Assembly (NCBI RefSeq): GCF_002564005.1
Contig: NZ_PDJG01000001.1
Location: 434,001-498,000, forward strand
DNA from: Sanguibacter antarcticus
Lineage (GTDB): Bacteria; Actinomycetota; Actinomycetes; Actinomycetales; Cellulomonadaceae
DNA: 64,000 nucleotides
Reading direction: 5' to 3'
Both the position numbers and the translations under genes were made by a program. Below the pieces are notes generated by a model, which saw only the letters and a list, made by a program, of their open reading frames with translations, had not been told where the DNA came from and made no database searches. This document shows, piece by piece, positions 20,521-29,857 of the stretch (its first letter is position 1; each line of letters starts with the position of its first letter).

Positions 20521-21123
20521 ATGTCGAGACAGAGGATGTGGGCCGTGGTCCGCGCAGGCATCACGACGGAGCGGGTTGCACTCGCAGGCGCCGAGCTGGC
20601 CGACGAGATCGGCTTCGACCGTGTCACCGTGGCTGAGGTCGCACGCCGATTCGGTGTGAAGACCGCGAGCCTCTACTCGCACGTCACCAGCAGTGCCGAC
20701 CTGAGCCAGAACATCACCCTCCTGGCGCTCGAGGAGATGGCGGACCGCGCCGCCGACGCGGTCGCCGGCCGATCCCGCCTAGATGCTCTCGCCGGTCTCG
20801 CGAACGCGTATCGCGACTACGCAAGAGAGCACCCTGGCCGGTTCGCGGCCACGTTGGCTGCGCTAGACCCCGAGATCGTGGCGACGAGCGCCGGACCACG
20901 CCACGCGCGACTCATCGAAGCAGTCCTGCACGGTTACGAGCTCGACCGCACAGCACAGGTCCACGCGATCCGGATGCTGGGCAGCGTGGTGCGAGGATTC
21001 ATCACGCTGGAGATGAGCGGAAGCTTTGCGCACAGCGAGCCCGACCCCGGCGAGAGCTGGACGGCCACCATCGAGGCACTCCACGCCCTGCTCTGCAGCT
21101 GGCCAACAGCTGACGTCACCTGA
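20521..21123 (+). CDS. TetR/AcrR-family transcriptional regulator
   Basis: A 200-residue repressor. The N-terminal HTH (LADEIGFDRVTVAEVARRFGVKTASLYSHV, residues 26-55) is followed by a ligand-binding region of the WHG type (TetR_C_33), including ANAYRDYAREHPGRFAATL. The ATG at 20521 has no ribosome binding site but has TATGTA six bases upstream, which suggests a leaderless message; GTG 20545 is a possible alternative start. It lies 22 bp before the SGNH hydrolase gene and probably controls it. The inducer is unknown. Confidence 0.88.
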   Translation: MSRQRMWAVVRAGITTERVALAGAELADEIGFDRVTVAEVARRFGVKTASLYSHVTSSADLSQNITLLALEEMADRAADAVAGRSRLDALAGLANAYRDYAREHPGRFAATLAALDPEIVATSAGPRHARLIEAVLHGYELDRTAQVHAIRMLGSVVRGFITLEMSGSFAHSEPDPGESWTATIEALHALLCSWPTADVT

Positions 21124-21145
21124 CCCTTCGACGAATGGACGAAAC

Positions 21146-22321
21146 ATGACCGCCCGCAGTCTGACGGCCGTCCCTCTCACCAGCAGCCTCGTCCGTGGAG
21201 CCGCCGAGCTCCGTCGGACCGAGCACGGCGTCGTCCCCCACCGGCTACCGGGGTGGGCCCGCGCCCAGTGCACCGATCCACAGCTGGCGATGGTGGAGTC
21301 CCAGCCGTCTGGTGTGCACCTCGCCTTCCGCACGGCGGCGACAGAGATCGAGCTTGATCTCCGCCGGTCGCGGACCACGTTCGCAGGCATTCCAGCACGG
21401 CCCGACGGTGCCATCGACCTCGTCATCGACGGCGTCGTCGTCTCGCAGGCCGCGACGACGGGGGGCACCACGGTCACGTTCGACATGTCGACGGGAGGGT
21501 CTACGACCGAGGTCGGTCCACTGAGCACAGCCCGGTTCGCCGACCTGCCGGAGGTCCTGAAGAACGTCGAGATCTGGCTGCCGCACAACGAGACCATCGA
21601 GCTCCTCGAGCTCCGCAGCAACTCGGTCGTCGAGCCAGGACCCGCCCACCCTCGACCCGTGTGGATGCACCACGGCAGCTCGATCAGCCATGGGTCGAGC
21701 GCCACCCGCCCCACAGGGATCTGGCCAGTCGTCGCAGCACGCCTCGCGGATGTCCAGCTGGTCAACCTCGGGTTCGGCGGGGGCGCGTTGCTCGACCCGT
21801 TCGTCGCCCGGACGATCCGCGACTCCCCGGTCGACCTCGTCAGCGTGAAGATCGGCATCAACCTCGTGAACACCGATCTCATGCGCCTACGAGCGTTCGG
21901 TCCCGCGGTGCACGGATTCCTCGACACCATCCGCGACGGCCACCCCACCGCTCCGCTGCTCGTCGTCTCGCCGATCTGGTGCGCGATCCACGAGGACACC
22001 CCCGGGCCGGGCGCGTTCGACCTCGACGCGCTCGCGCAGGGGATGCTCCGCTTTCGTGCCACAGGCGACCCCGCTGATCGTGCTGCTGGGAAGCTCACCC
22101 TGGACGTCATCCGAGCTGAGCTGGCCCGCATCGTGACGGAGCGGCGGACCACGGACCCCCATCTGCAGTACCTCGACGGACGACAGCTCTACGGCGAGAT
22201 GGATTCCGCGGCTCATCCACTCCCTGATGCGCTCCATCCCGATGCGCCGACGCATCAGCTCATCGGCGAGAGGTTTGCACGATCGGTCCTCCGGACCGAT
22301 CCCTTGTCGTGGTCACTCTGA
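21146..22321 (+). CDS. SGNH/GDSL-type hydrolase (esterase)
   Basis: 391 residues. The N-terminal half (about 165 residues) is beta-rich and resembles the galactose-binding-like module of carbohydrate esterases. The C-terminal SGNH domain has block I HHGSSISHG (nucleophile probably S179), block II NLGFGGGA, block III KIGINL and block V DALHP (D361, H364). It should be an active serine esterase, perhaps on an acetylated or acylated sugar. No signal peptide is seen, so it is probably cytosolic. It forms an operon with the TetR regulator. Confidence 0.85.
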   Translation: MTARSLTAVPLTSSLVRGAAELRRTEHGVVPHRLPGWARAQCTDPQLAMVESQPSGVHLAFRTAATEIELDLRRSRTTFAGIPARPDGAIDLVIDGVVVSQAATTGGTTVTFDMSTGGSTTEVGPLSTARFADLPEVLKNVEIWLPHNETIELLELRSNSVVEPGPAHPRPVWMHHGSSISHGSSATRPTGIWPVVAARLADVQLVNLGFGGGALLDPFVARTIRDSPVDLVSVKIGINLVNTDLMRLRAFGPAVHGFLDTIRDGHPTAPLLVVSPIWCAIHEDTPGPGAFDLDALAQGMLRFRATGDPADRAAGKLTLDVIRAELARIVTERRTTDPHLQYLDGRQLYGEMDSAAHPLPDALHPDAPTHQLIGERFARSVLRTDPLSWSL

Positions 22322-22442
22322 CCTGAGCGAGATCGACGCACCTCTTCGCAGAGTGCGCCAGCGCAGCTGCCAGGCAGGTCACCCGGCGTATCGTCCTGTG
22401 GACAACGAGCCCTCCGGCCGGGGATCCGGGCGACAGTGGCGC

Positions 22443-22997
22443 ATGCGATGGGAGATGTTGTTCGCCGATCTGGCCGGCCAGCTCACGGTGGCGCAGGCGC
22501 TCGAGCTGGACTCCGCCGTCGCGGACCTCACCAGGGCAGAGACGGCGACGATCACCCTCGAGGACAGGCTCCGGGCTGTCGTGGGTCGTCCGCTGCACCT
22601 TCTGCTCGACGCAGGCCTCGACCTGCAGGGCGAGCTGCGAGAGGCTGCGTCGGAGTGGTTGCTGCTCGTGGTGTCCGGGCGAGAGGTGATCGTGCCGCTG
22701 CGTGCGGTCGAGTCAGTCCGCGGCCTCGGGGTGCGAGCAGCCCCCGGAGCCGGTGGCCCAGGGCAAGGGCGAGCGCCGAGCATCCTGAGCCTCGGTCACG
22801 CGCTGCGCGGGATCTCCCGCGACCGCACCGTCGTCCGGGTGCGGACGCCGCACAGGGAGTACGTCGGGCGCATCAACCGGGTGGGTCGAGATCACCTCGA
22901 CGTCGCGGCAGTACCGCTCGACGGGCGGGGTGGAGGCGCTCCGGCTGACGTCGTCGTCATCGCGGTCTCGTCGATCGCTCACGTGAGCGCGACGTGA
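22443..22997 (+). CDS. Conserved hypothetical protein
   Basis: A 184-residue soluble protein beginning MRWEMLFADLAGQL. The N-terminal half is helical and acidic; the C-terminal half is beta-rich (REYVGRINRVGRDHLDVAAV) and resembles a small SH3/LSm-like barrel. I cannot assign a function. Its stop codon abuts the stop of the converging HTH gene with no base between. ATG 22455 is a possible alternative start. The gene may be linked to the adjacent HTH/SAF/ATPase set. Confidence 0.7.
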   Translation: MRWEMLFADLAGQLTVAQALELDSAVADLTRAETATITLEDRLRAVVGRPLHLLLDAGLDLQGELREAASEWLLLVVSGREVIVPLRAVESVRGLGVRAAPGAGGPGQGRAPSILSLGHALRGISRDRTVVRVRTPHREYVGRINRVGRDHLDVAAVPLDGRGGGAPADVVVIAVSSIAHVSAT

Positions 22998-23210
22998 CTA
23001 CTCCTCGAAGCCGCCTGCGTCGACCTTCGCGCGCGTCTGGGCATACATCCGCTGGATGTACGCCTCGAGCTCGGTCGTCTCGACGCGCCACTGGCCTCGA
23101 CCACCGACCTGGATCGCAGGCAGGTCACCACCACGCACGAGGGCGTACGCCTGGGCGGCGGAGATGTTCAACGCCTCGGTGACGTCAGCGAGCGTAAGGA
23201 ACCTGGGCAT
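22998..23210 (-). CDS. Small HTH (MerR/excisionase-like) DNA-binding protein
   Basis: A 70-residue protein, essentially one winged HTH: LTLADVTEALNISAAQAYALVRGGDLPAIQVGG followed by QWRVETTELEAYIQRMY, the pattern of the excisionase/BldC-type HTH_17 family. It probably binds AT-rich direct repeats. No integrase or prophage gene is nearby, so it is more likely a chromosomal regulator than a phage Xis. It is transcribed away from the SAF gene across a 125-bp gap. Confidence 0.85.
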   Translation of the reverse strand: MPRFLTLADVTEALNISAAQAYALVRGGDLPAIQVGGRGQWRVETTELEAYIQRMYAQTRAKVDAGGFEE

Positions 23211-23335
23211 GATCCAAGTTTTGCACGTTCCGGGGGTCCGCCACCCGTCATCCACAGGCAGTGTGCATCCGCGCCTCGATCCGGGCAAGATGTGCACGGT
23301 TCGGTGCAGCCTCCCTGCACCACGTGCTCGCGACG

Positions 23336-24049
23336 ATGGGACTCTTACCGATGCTTGAACGCTCGAGCGGATCCTCCGATCTGCCCAGCCCCAGCGCGCC
23401 ACGGCTGCGCCGCCCAGGGTGGCGCGACCCCCGCCTGGCCTTCGGGCTGCTCCTCGTCGCTGGTTCGGTCGCCCTCGGGTCGTGGGCGGTCTCGAGCGCA
23501 GGGCAGACCGTCGCCGTCTACGCTGTCGCCCAGACCGCCACCCCAGGCGACGTGCTGACGTCGGCAGACCTCGTGTCGCTCGACGTCCGGCTGGGGGCAG
23601 ACGCGTCCAGGTACTTCCTCGTGAGCGACCCGCTGCCCGAGACACTGGTCGCCCTGCGTCCCGTGGGCGAGCGCGAGCTCCTCTCGAGGTCGTCGGTGGG
23701 ATCGGGTGAGGCGCTCGAGTTCCGCTCCGTGGCGGTGCCGGTGGCGCAGAGCCTGTCGTCCAAGGTCGTCGCAGGCAGCGTCGTCGACCTGTGGTGGGTT
23801 CCTGCCGAGGCACAGGGCTCCCCGGTCGGCGCACTACCCGTCGAGCAGGGCGCGGCGAGCGTGCCGTCGCTGCTCGCCGACGGGCTAGTCGTCGCAGAGC
23901 TCGAAAAGACCGGTGGGAGCGGGCTCCTCACGAGCGGCGCCCCGACGGTCCAGGTGCTCGTCCCGACGAAAGACCTCGCGGAGATCCTCGGCGCGCTCGC
24001 CGGCGACGGTACCGTCGCGATCATGCCCGTCCCGGGCTTCGACCGATGA
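23336..24049 (+). CDS. SAF-domain (CpaB-like) membrane protein
   Basis: A 237-residue protein. A short cytosolic N-terminus and one membrane helix (residues 34-54) are followed by a SAF domain (VAQTATPGDVLTSADLVSLDV) of the RcpC/CpaB type, then an extracytoplasmic tail. CpaB-like proteins assemble Flp/Tad pili, but no pilin, secretin or CpaF is nearby. The start is ATG 23336, or ATG 23351, which has a weak GGGA upstream. The stop overlaps the start of the ATPase gene (ATGA). Confidence 0.8.
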   Translation: MGLLPMLERSSGSSDLPSPSAPRLRRPGWRDPRLAFGLLLVAGSVALGSWAVSSAGQTVAVYAVAQTATPGDVLTSADLVSLDVRLGADASRYFLVSDPLPETLVALRPVGERELLSRSSVGSGEALEFRSVAVPVAQSLSSKVVAGSVVDLWWVPAEAQGSPVGALPVEQGAASVPSLLADGLVVAELEKTGGSGLLTSGAPTVQVLVPTKDLAEILGALAGDGTVAIMPVPGFDR

Positions 24050-25536
24050 GCCCCGGCGCCTTCGACCAGCCAGAGAGCCCCGCTCGACGCGAGTCGACGG
24101 TCCTCTGCTCCGTCCGGGGCGCGCTGGAGGGCCACGTCGTCGGGATCCTTGCGACGGCCGCCGACCTCAACGTCACACGGCGGTGCGCCGACGTCGCCGA
24201 GCTCCTCGCCGCGTCCGCCTCGGGGCTCGGGATGGTCGCGGTCGTCTCGGGCGACCTCGTCGGCCTCGACCGGGCTGTCGTCGCGGCGCTGCACACGGAC
24301 GGCGTCCGTGTCATCGGGATCCTCGACACGACGGACGACAGCCAGGCAGAACGTATGGCCGCGCTCGGCGTCGATGCGGTCCTCGACGCGGGGCTGGTCG
24401 CCGAGACGCTCGTGTCCTCCGTCCGCGCGCTGGCGTCGACGACCGTCCGCCACGAGGAGCCCAGCCCGTCGTTCGACAGGCGAGGAACCGCCGACGGCTG
24501 GGGCAGCGAGAGAGCCGACGACGCCTGGGGCCGGCCGAGCCCGCACCAGGACGACGACGCACAGGCGACCGACCCTCGCCCTGGGCGACGCGGTCGCATC
24601 GTCGCTGTCTGGGGCCCGACCGGCGCACCTGGTCGCTCCACCATCGCCTTCAACATCGCGTCGGAGCTCGTCACGACAGCGAAGAGCCGTCGGTCGGCCA
24701 AAGGCGGACGAGCGAGAGCCGCAGCCGAGGGCGAGGACGTCGGTGCCAGCGGTCGCGAGACGTCGCTGCTCGTCGATGCCGACACGTACTCGGGGTCCCT
24801 CGCGCAGATCGCCGGGCTGCTCGACGAGTCCTCGGGCATCGCCGCCGCCTGCCGCGCCGTGGGCCAAGGAGCGCTCGACCCCGCTCTGCTCGCTCGGCTC
24901 TCACCGGAGATCTCGCCGCGGCTGCGCGTCCTGACCGGGATCGCCCGGGCCTCGCGGTGGCCAGAGGTGTCCGAGGTCGCGCTCGACGTCGTCTGGGAAG
25001 GGTGCCGTGAGATCGCCGACTGGACCGTCGTCGACTGCGGCTTCAGCGTCGAGCGTGACGAGATGCTCTCCTACGACACGAGAGCACCGCAGCGGAACGG
25101 TGCCACGCTCAGTGCGCTCGGCGCGGCCGACGTCGTCGTCGTGGTGGGCGGTGCCGATCCCGTCGGGGTGCAACGCCTCGTCCGCGCCCTGGACGACCTG
25201 CGGGAGTCGGGCGCTGCCGACACAGCCGAGCGCATCGTCGTGGTCAACAGGGTCCGCGCGTCAGCGGCCGGTGCCAACCCGTCCTCTGCGCTGCGCGACG
25301 CGCTCTACCGGTACGCGAGCGTCAACGACGCCGTCCTCGTTCCCGACGACCAGCCGGCGTGCGACGGAGCGCTCCTTGCCGGTCGCACCCTGGCCGAGCA
25401 CGCACCCGCGTCAGCACCGCGCCGGGCGATCCGGTCGCTCGCCGACCGCGTGCGTGCCACCGCAGCCCCCTCTGATGGTGCGACGCCCGAGAAGCAAGGT
25501 GCGACCTCGCCCGCCGGTCGGCCGGTGGCACACTAG
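24046..25536 (+). CDS. CpaE/MinD-like ATPase-fold protein with non-canonical Walker A
   Basis: A 496-residue protein. Residues 10-130 look like a degenerate receiver-like domain. A disordered linker (130-180) precedes a MinD/ParA-type domain. The Walker A reads WGPTGAPGRSTIA, with R197 where the invariant Lys is expected and no signature Lys. Later strands LLVDADTY, DWTVVDCGF and VVVVGGADPVG fit the fold. It may organise an envelope machine with the SAF protein. ATP hydrolysis is doubtful unless Arg substitutes. Confidence 0.78.
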   Translation: MSPGAFDQPESPARRESTVLCSVRGALEGHVVGILATAADLNVTRRCADVAELLAASASGLGMVAVVSGDLVGLDRAVVAALHTDGVRVIGILDTTDDSQAERMAALGVDAVLDAGLVAETLVSSVRALASTTVRHEEPSPSFDRRGTADGWGSERADDAWGRPSPHQDDDAQATDPRPGRRGRIVAVWGPTGAPGRSTIAFNIASELVTTAKSRRSAKGGRARAAAEGEDVGASGRETSLLVDADTYSGSLAQIAGLLDESSGIAAACRAVGQGALDPALLARLSPEISPRLRVLTGIARASRWPEVSEVALDVVWEGCREIADWTVVDCGFSVERDEMLSYDTRAPQRNGATLSALGAADVVVVVGGADPVGVQRLVRALDDLRESGAADTAERIVVVNRVRASAAGANPSSALRDALYRYASVNDAVLVPDDQPACDGALLAGRTLAEHAPASAPRRAIRSLADRVRATAAPSDGATPEKQGATSPAGRPVAH

Positions 25537-25540
25537 GCCT

Positions 25541-26032
25541 ATGCGCCTCTACCTCCCCGCGACCCTCGACGAGCTCGACGCCCTGCACAAGGGCACCATG
25601 ACCGTCGAGCCTCGACGGGCCCACGCAGCCACGCAGTCCCTCGCCGCCGCGCTCGCCGACGAGGACGTGACCGACGTCGAAGAGGTGGAGTTCGAGGCTC
25701 AGCTCGCTGCTGCAGACGACTCGGTGCTCGCCATCGCCGCGAAGCCCTCGGTCGCATGGCTGCGCGTGGTCCTGTCGGTCGATGTTCCGGACTCCCTCGT
25801 CCGCCCGTCTGTGCCGCTGGCGGGGGAGGCTCCCGAGGACGTGCCTCTGAGCGCCGTCGACGTGACGGAGCGCGTCACCGGGGTCGTCGTGGTGTGCGCC
25901 CACGTGGACGAGCCCGAGGCCGCGTCCGACGTCCAGGCTGTCCTCGGTGGCGACGAGGACGCGATGGAGCGGCTGGTCGAGCGGGACCTGCTCTGGTACG
26001 ACGCGTCAGAGCTCGGGGCGATCCCGCGCTGA
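25541..26032 (+). CDS. DUF6912-family protein
   Basis: A 163-residue acidic protein beginning MRLYLPATLDEL, characteristic of the actinobacterial family now called DUF6912. Its function is unknown. It starts 4 bp after the preceding stop, so it is probably part of the same transcript. Its last 27 bases overlap the 3' end of the converging hisN gene. Confidence 0.78.
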   Translation: MRLYLPATLDELDALHKGTMTVEPRRAHAATQSLAAALADEDVTDVEEVEFEAQLAAADDSVLAIAAKPSVAWLRVVLSVDVPDSLVRPSVPLAGEAPEDVPLSAVDVTERVTGVVVVCAHVDEPEAASDVQAVLGGDEDAMERLVERDLLWYDASELGAIPR

Positions 26033-26815
26033 GAGCACTGCGAGCGCGCCGTCGTGGAGCAGCCCGTTGCTCACGAGCGCATTGCCGCCGTGGGGGCCGT
26101 CGACTCCGTCGAGCGACGTGAACCGGCCACCGGCCTCCGTGACGATCGGCACGAGCGCAGCCATGTCGTAGAGCTCGAGCTCGGGCTCGAGCGCCAGGTC
26201 GACCGCGCCTTCTGCGACGAGCATGTAGGACCAGAAGTCGCCGTAGGCGCGGGTGCGCCACGCCTGCCGGGACAGGTTGAGGAAGCCGGGGAGCATCCCG
26301 CGCTCCTCCCACCCGCTGAGGCTCGAGTACGAGATCGACGCGTCGGCGATGCTGCTCACGCCGGAGACCCGCAGCCGTGTCGCGTGAGCGAGCGACCGAC
26401 CGGTCCAGGCGCCGGTGCCACGCGCAGCCCACCAGCGACGCCCGAGCGCGGGGGCGCTGACGACCCCGACGACGATCTCGTCACCGTCGGCGAGCGCGAT
26501 GAGCGTCGCCCAGACAGGCACGCCGCGCACGAAGTTCTTGGTGCCGTCGATCGGGTCGACGATCCATCGCCGTGAGCCGTGACCGGTGGTCCCGAACTCT
26601 TCGCCGACGATCGCGTCTCGCCCTCGGGAGCGGCTGAGCTGTCCACGGATGATCTCTTCCGCGCTGCGGTCCGCGTCGGTGACGGGGGTGCTGTCCGGTT
26701 TCGACTCGACGTGGAGATCGAGCGCCTTGAACCGGGACATCGTCAGGGAGTCGACCTGGTCCGCGATGACGAGGGCAAGGCGGAGGTCGTCGTCGTACTG
26801 CGCGCGCGTCGTCAT
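26006..26815 (-). CDS. hisN: Histidinol-phosphatase, inositol-monophosphatase type
   Basis: A 269-residue enzyme of the IMPase superfamily. Metal and substrate motifs are VTDADRSAEE, GEEFG (residues 71-75) and WIVDPIDGTKNF, plus the C-terminal ALEPELELYDMAAL. This subfamily dephosphorylates histidinol phosphate in actinobacterial histidine synthesis; a general inositol phosphatase is the alternative. ATG 26815 was chosen over GTG 26824. TACCGT lies seven bases before the ATG with no ribosome binding site, so a leaderless mRNA is possible. The 3' end overlaps the converging gene by 27 bp. Confidence 0.88.
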   Translation of the reverse strand: MTTRAQYDDDLRLALVIADQVDSLTMSRFKALDLHVESKPDSTPVTDADRSAEEIIRGQLSRSRGRDAIVGEEFGTTGHGSRRWIVDPIDGTKNFVRGVPVWATLIALADGDEIVVGVVSAPALGRRWWAARGTGAWTGRSLAHATRLRVSGVSSIADASISYSSLSGWEERGMLPGFLNLSRQAWRTRAYGDFWSYMLVAEGAVDLALEPELELYDMAALVPIVTEAGGRFTSLDGVDGPHGGNALVSNGLLHDGALAVLSARDRPEL

Positions 26816-26890
26816 GCCTCCCACGGTAGCGCTGCGGTGCCCCGACCAGCGACAAGGCGCGGCGACGCACGGTGATCGTCAGCGCGCAGG

Positions 26891-27928
26891 CTACGACCGT
26901 GCGGCGAGCAGCCGTCGGAACGAGTCGACGCGCGCTGCACGTGCGGTCTGCACGACGAGGTCGTCCGTGGCGGCGGCGATCCAGGTGTCGAGCTCGCAGT
27001 CGGGCGAACCGTCGAGGTGGGTGCACCCGCGAGGGCACTCGGCTGCGACGTCCGCGAGGTCGTCGAACGCGGTGAGGAGGTTCTCGATCTGGACGTGGGC
27101 GAGCCCGAACGACCGCACCCCGGGGGTGTCGATGACCCAGCCGCGTGCGCCCTCGTGCTCGGGCAGCCGGAGCGCGACCGCGGAGGTCGACGTCTGCCGG
27201 CCGCGTCCGGTGACGTCGTTGACGACCCCGACGGTGCGGCGCGCACCGGGCACGAGCGCGTTGACGAGCGTCGACTTGCCGACGCCCGAGTGGCCGACGA
27301 AGACGGAGGTCCGCCCCGACAGCGCCTTCTGGACGTCAGGGAGCGGGGTGATCTCTCCGGTGGGGGAGCGGTGCGTCGTCACCACCGAGACCCCGATGGG
27401 CTCGTAGAGCGCCTTGAGCGCGTCGGGCGAGGCCAGGTCCGACTTCGTGAGGCACAGGAGCACGTCCATGCCGGCGTCGTAGGCAGCCACGACGCACCGG
27501 TCGATCATCCGTGTCCGTGGCTCGGGGTCAGCGAGGGCAGTGACGATGACGAGCTGGTCGGCGTTCGCGACGATGATCCGCTCGTACGGGTCGGTGTCGT
27601 CTGCTGTGCGTCGCAGGACGGTCGACCGCTCTGTGATGCGCACGATGCGCGCGAGAGTCCCGTCGTCCCCGGTGGTGTCGCCCACCATGTCGACGTGGTC
27701 ACCGCAGACCACCCGCTGGCGTGTGAGCTCGCGTGCTTTCATCGCGATGATGCTGTGCTCGTCCGGGAGGTTCTCGTCGATGAGGACGGTGTAGCGGCCG
27801 CGATCGACGCCGGTGACGAGCCCGGTGAGGGCGTCGTCGTGGTCGGGACGGGTCTTGGTGCGCGGGCGTGACCCGCGCTTGCTCGGTCGTTGACGGAAGT
27901 CGGACTCGTCGATCGGACGACGGGACAC
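26891..27928 (-). CDS. rsgA: Ribosome small-subunit GTPase RsgA
   Basis: A 345-residue circularly permuted GTPase for late 30S maturation. An OB-fold N-terminus precedes the permuted order: G4 LCLTKSD, then G1 GHSGVGKST, G2 near TS-TSAVAL, and G3 DTPGVRSFG. A C-terminal zinc motif CPRGCTHLDGSPDC follows. GTG 27928 is 4 bp after the aroA stop, so the two are cotranscribed; coupling replaces a ribosome binding site. The longer upstream reading is a shadow of aroA. Confidence 0.94.
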   Translation of the reverse strand: MSRRPIDESDFRQRPSKRGSRPRTKTRPDHDDALTGLVTGVDRGRYTVLIDENLPDEHSIIAMKARELTRQRVVCGDHVDMVGDTTGDDGTLARIVRITERSTVLRRTADDTDPYERIIVANADQLVIVTALADPEPRTRMIDRCVVAAYDAGMDVLLCLTKSDLASPDALKALYEPIGVSVVTTHRSPTGEITPLPDVQKALSGRTSVFVGHSGVGKSTLVNALVPGARRTVGVVNDVTGRGRQTSTSAVALRLPEHEGARGWVIDTPGVRSFGLAHVQIENLLTAFDDLADVAAECPRGCTHLDGSPDCELDTWIAAATDDLVVQTARAARVDSFRRLLAARS

Positions 27929-27932
27929 TGTC

Positions 27933-29255
27933 TCAGGCCACCGGTCCGTCGGTGAGGCCCGACAGCATCTGGTCCCACATCCGCGTGAAGCCGGGCAGCG
28001 TCTTGGCGGTCGTGGCGACGTTCTCGACCTGGACACCGGGGACACGCAGACCGAGGATCGCGCCAGCCGTCGCCATGCGGTGGTCGTGGTAAGTGTGCAC
28101 CACCCCACCGTGCAGGGGGCGGGGAGTGATGACGAGACCGTCGGACGTCTGCTCGGCCTGGCCGCCGAGCCGGGTGATCTCCGTCGCCAGGGCAGCGAGG
28201 CGGTCCGTCTCGTGACCACGGAGGTGGGCGATGCCGCGCAGCCGGGACGGTGTGGTCGCGAGAGCAGCGAGGGCGGCGATCGTCGGGGCGAGCTCGCCTG
28301 CCTCGTGGAGGTCGACGTCGAGCCCGGTGATCTCTCCGGTGCCGGTGACCGTCATGACGCCGTCGGCCAGGTGGGCGTGCCCGCCCATCGCCGTGAGGAG
28401 GTCTGCCATCATCGCGCCGGGCTGCGTGGTGCTGCTCGGCCACCCGGGCACGCGGACGGTGCCTCCGGCGACGAGCGCGGCGGCGAGGAACGGCCCGGCG
28501 TTCGAGAGGTCGGGCTCGACCCGGACGTCGCGGCCGGCGACGGTGCCTGGTCGAACCTGCCAGATCGCGGGCCGTGAGCTGTCGACGACGATCCCGGCCT
28601 CCCGCATCACAGCGACGGTCATGTCGATGTGGGGGAGGCTGGGGAGGGTCGGGCCGGTGTGCCGCAGGGTCAGGCCCTGGTCGAACCGGGCGGACGCGAG
28701 CAAGAGGCCTGAGACGAACTGGCTCGACGCAGAGGCGTCGACGTCGACCGAGCCGCCGCGCACGCTCCCGGTGCCGTGGATCGTGAAGGGGAGGAGCCCG
28801 CGTCCACCGTCGTCGATCCGGACGCTGAGCCCCCGGAGCCCGTCGAGGATCGGTGCCATCGGCCGCACCCGGGCGCCGGCGTCACCGTCGAGGGTGACCT
28901 CGCCGTCGGCGAGCGCCGCCACAGCCGGGATGAACCGCATGACTGTCCCGGCGAGCCCGCAGTCGATCGACGCATCGCCGGTGAGCGTGGCCGGGGTGAT
29001 GTGCCACGTGCTGGCCTCTGCGCCCTCGGTGATCTGTGCACCCAGCGCGCGCAGCGCGCCGACCATGAGGTCCGTGTCCCGGCTGCGCAGCGCACCGCGC
29101 ACCGTGCCGGGCGAGCCGGCGAGGGCCGCGAGCACGAGGTAGCGGTTGGTGAGCGACTTGGAGCCGGGGACGTCGACCTGGGCGTCGAGCTGTCCAGGTG
29201 CCGGGTCGAGGGTCGGTGCGGTCCACAGGTCTGCATCGGGTGCTGCGATCGTCAT
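27933..29255 (-). CDS. aroA: 3-phosphoshikimate 1-carboxyvinyltransferase (EPSP synthase)
   Basis: A 440-residue enzyme that makes EPSP from shikimate-3-phosphate and PEP in the shikimate pathway. Visible are [12 protein letters not shown] (PEP/S3P-binding Lys), [45 protein letters not shown] and [12 protein letters not shown], together the two-domain beta-alpha barrel pattern. In GELAPT the catalytic acid appears as Glu, as in other actinobacterial AroA. TAACCT lies six bases before the ATG without a ribosome binding site, suggesting a leaderless start. It is followed immediately by rsgA. Confidence 0.96.
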   Translation of the reverse strand: MTIAAPDADLWTAPTLDPAPGQLDAQVDVPGSKSLTNRYLVLAALAGSPGTVRGALRSRDTDLMVGALRALGAQITEGAEASTWHITPATLTGDASIDCGLAGTVMRFIPAVAALADGEVTLDGDAGARVRPMAPILDGLRGLSVRIDDGGRGLLPFTIHGTGSVRGGSVDVDASASSQFVSGLLLASARFDQGLTLRHTGPTLPSLPHIDMTVAVMREAGIVVDSSRPAIWQVRPGTVAGRDVRVEPDLSNAGPFLAAALVAGGTVRVPGWPSSTTQPGAMMADLLTAMGGHAHLADGVMTVTGTGEITGLDVDLHEAGELAPTIAALAALATTPSRLRGIAHLRGHETDRLAALATEITRLGGQAEQTSDGLVITPRPLHGGVVHTYHDHRMATAGAILGLRVPGVQVENVATTAKTLPGFTRMWDQMLSGLTDGPVA

Positions 29256-29315
29256 TGGCTCAGGTTATTGCACCGGGAGCGGCGCCGGGCCGGGCGACCA
29301 CGCCTGCGCGGTCGG

Positions 29316-29795
29316 TCAGTCTGTCGCGCGCACAGCGGCGCGGCTCGCTGCGCGAGCAGCCTTCGAGTGCTCGACGCGCCAGGTGATCCCGGGACGGCCT
29401 TCGTAGTCGACGCCCGCGAGGAGGGCTGCTCCGACGGCACCGAGCCGCCTGACGAACTGCTCGGTCCGCACGGACCGTGCGACCGTCCCCGAGGTGAAGG
29501 GCTGGTCGGCGATGGCGAGCGGCACGGTGAGCAGCGCGAGGAACAGGGCCGCGGAGCGCGGTGCTCGGCCGACGGCGAGCGCTGCTCCTGCGACGACGGT
29601 CAGCCCGCCGTGGACACGGACCGCCGTCTTCACCTGGCTGTCTGTGAGGTGCGGGGCGCCGCCGACGAGCGCGGAGACCTGGTCCGCCGGGCCTCGCGCG
29701 GACTCGAGGTGCCGGCCCGGGTGGAGCGCGGCATCGAGCCCGTCGTGGATGAACCAGGTGGCGAGCAGGGGACGGGCGATCGGGCGGAGCAACAT
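29316..29795 (-). CDS. DoxX-family membrane protein
   Basis: A 159-residue protein with four hydrophobic stretches (near 5-20, 60-80, 85-105 and 120-135) and the DoxX-like start RPIARPLLATWFIHDGLDA. DoxX proteins are small membrane proteins linked to thiol or redox stress in actinomycetes. ATG 29795 has GAGGAG 7 nt upstream, clearly better than the upstream start at 29819. It lies 62 bp downstream of the ferritin gene. Confidence 0.85.
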   Translation of the reverse strand: MLLRPIARPLLATWFIHDGLDAALHPGRHLESARGPADQVSALVGGAPHLTDSQVKTAVRVHGGLTVVAGAALAVGRAPRSAALFLALLTVPLAIADQPFTSGTVARSVRTEQFVRRLGAVGAALLAGVDYEGRPGITWRVEHSKAARAASRAAVRATD

Positions 29796-29857
29796 CGGAG
29801 ATCTCCTCACAGCAGGCATCGTGATCAGGGTGGTGCAGACGGCTCGGGGCCGACAGG

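Noticed and set aside
22397..22405. TGTGGACAA, a perfect actinobacterial DnaA box on the minus strand
   Set aside because: It is a single isolated box with no cluster and no dnaA or dnaN nearby, so it gives no evidence of an origin. It may be chance.
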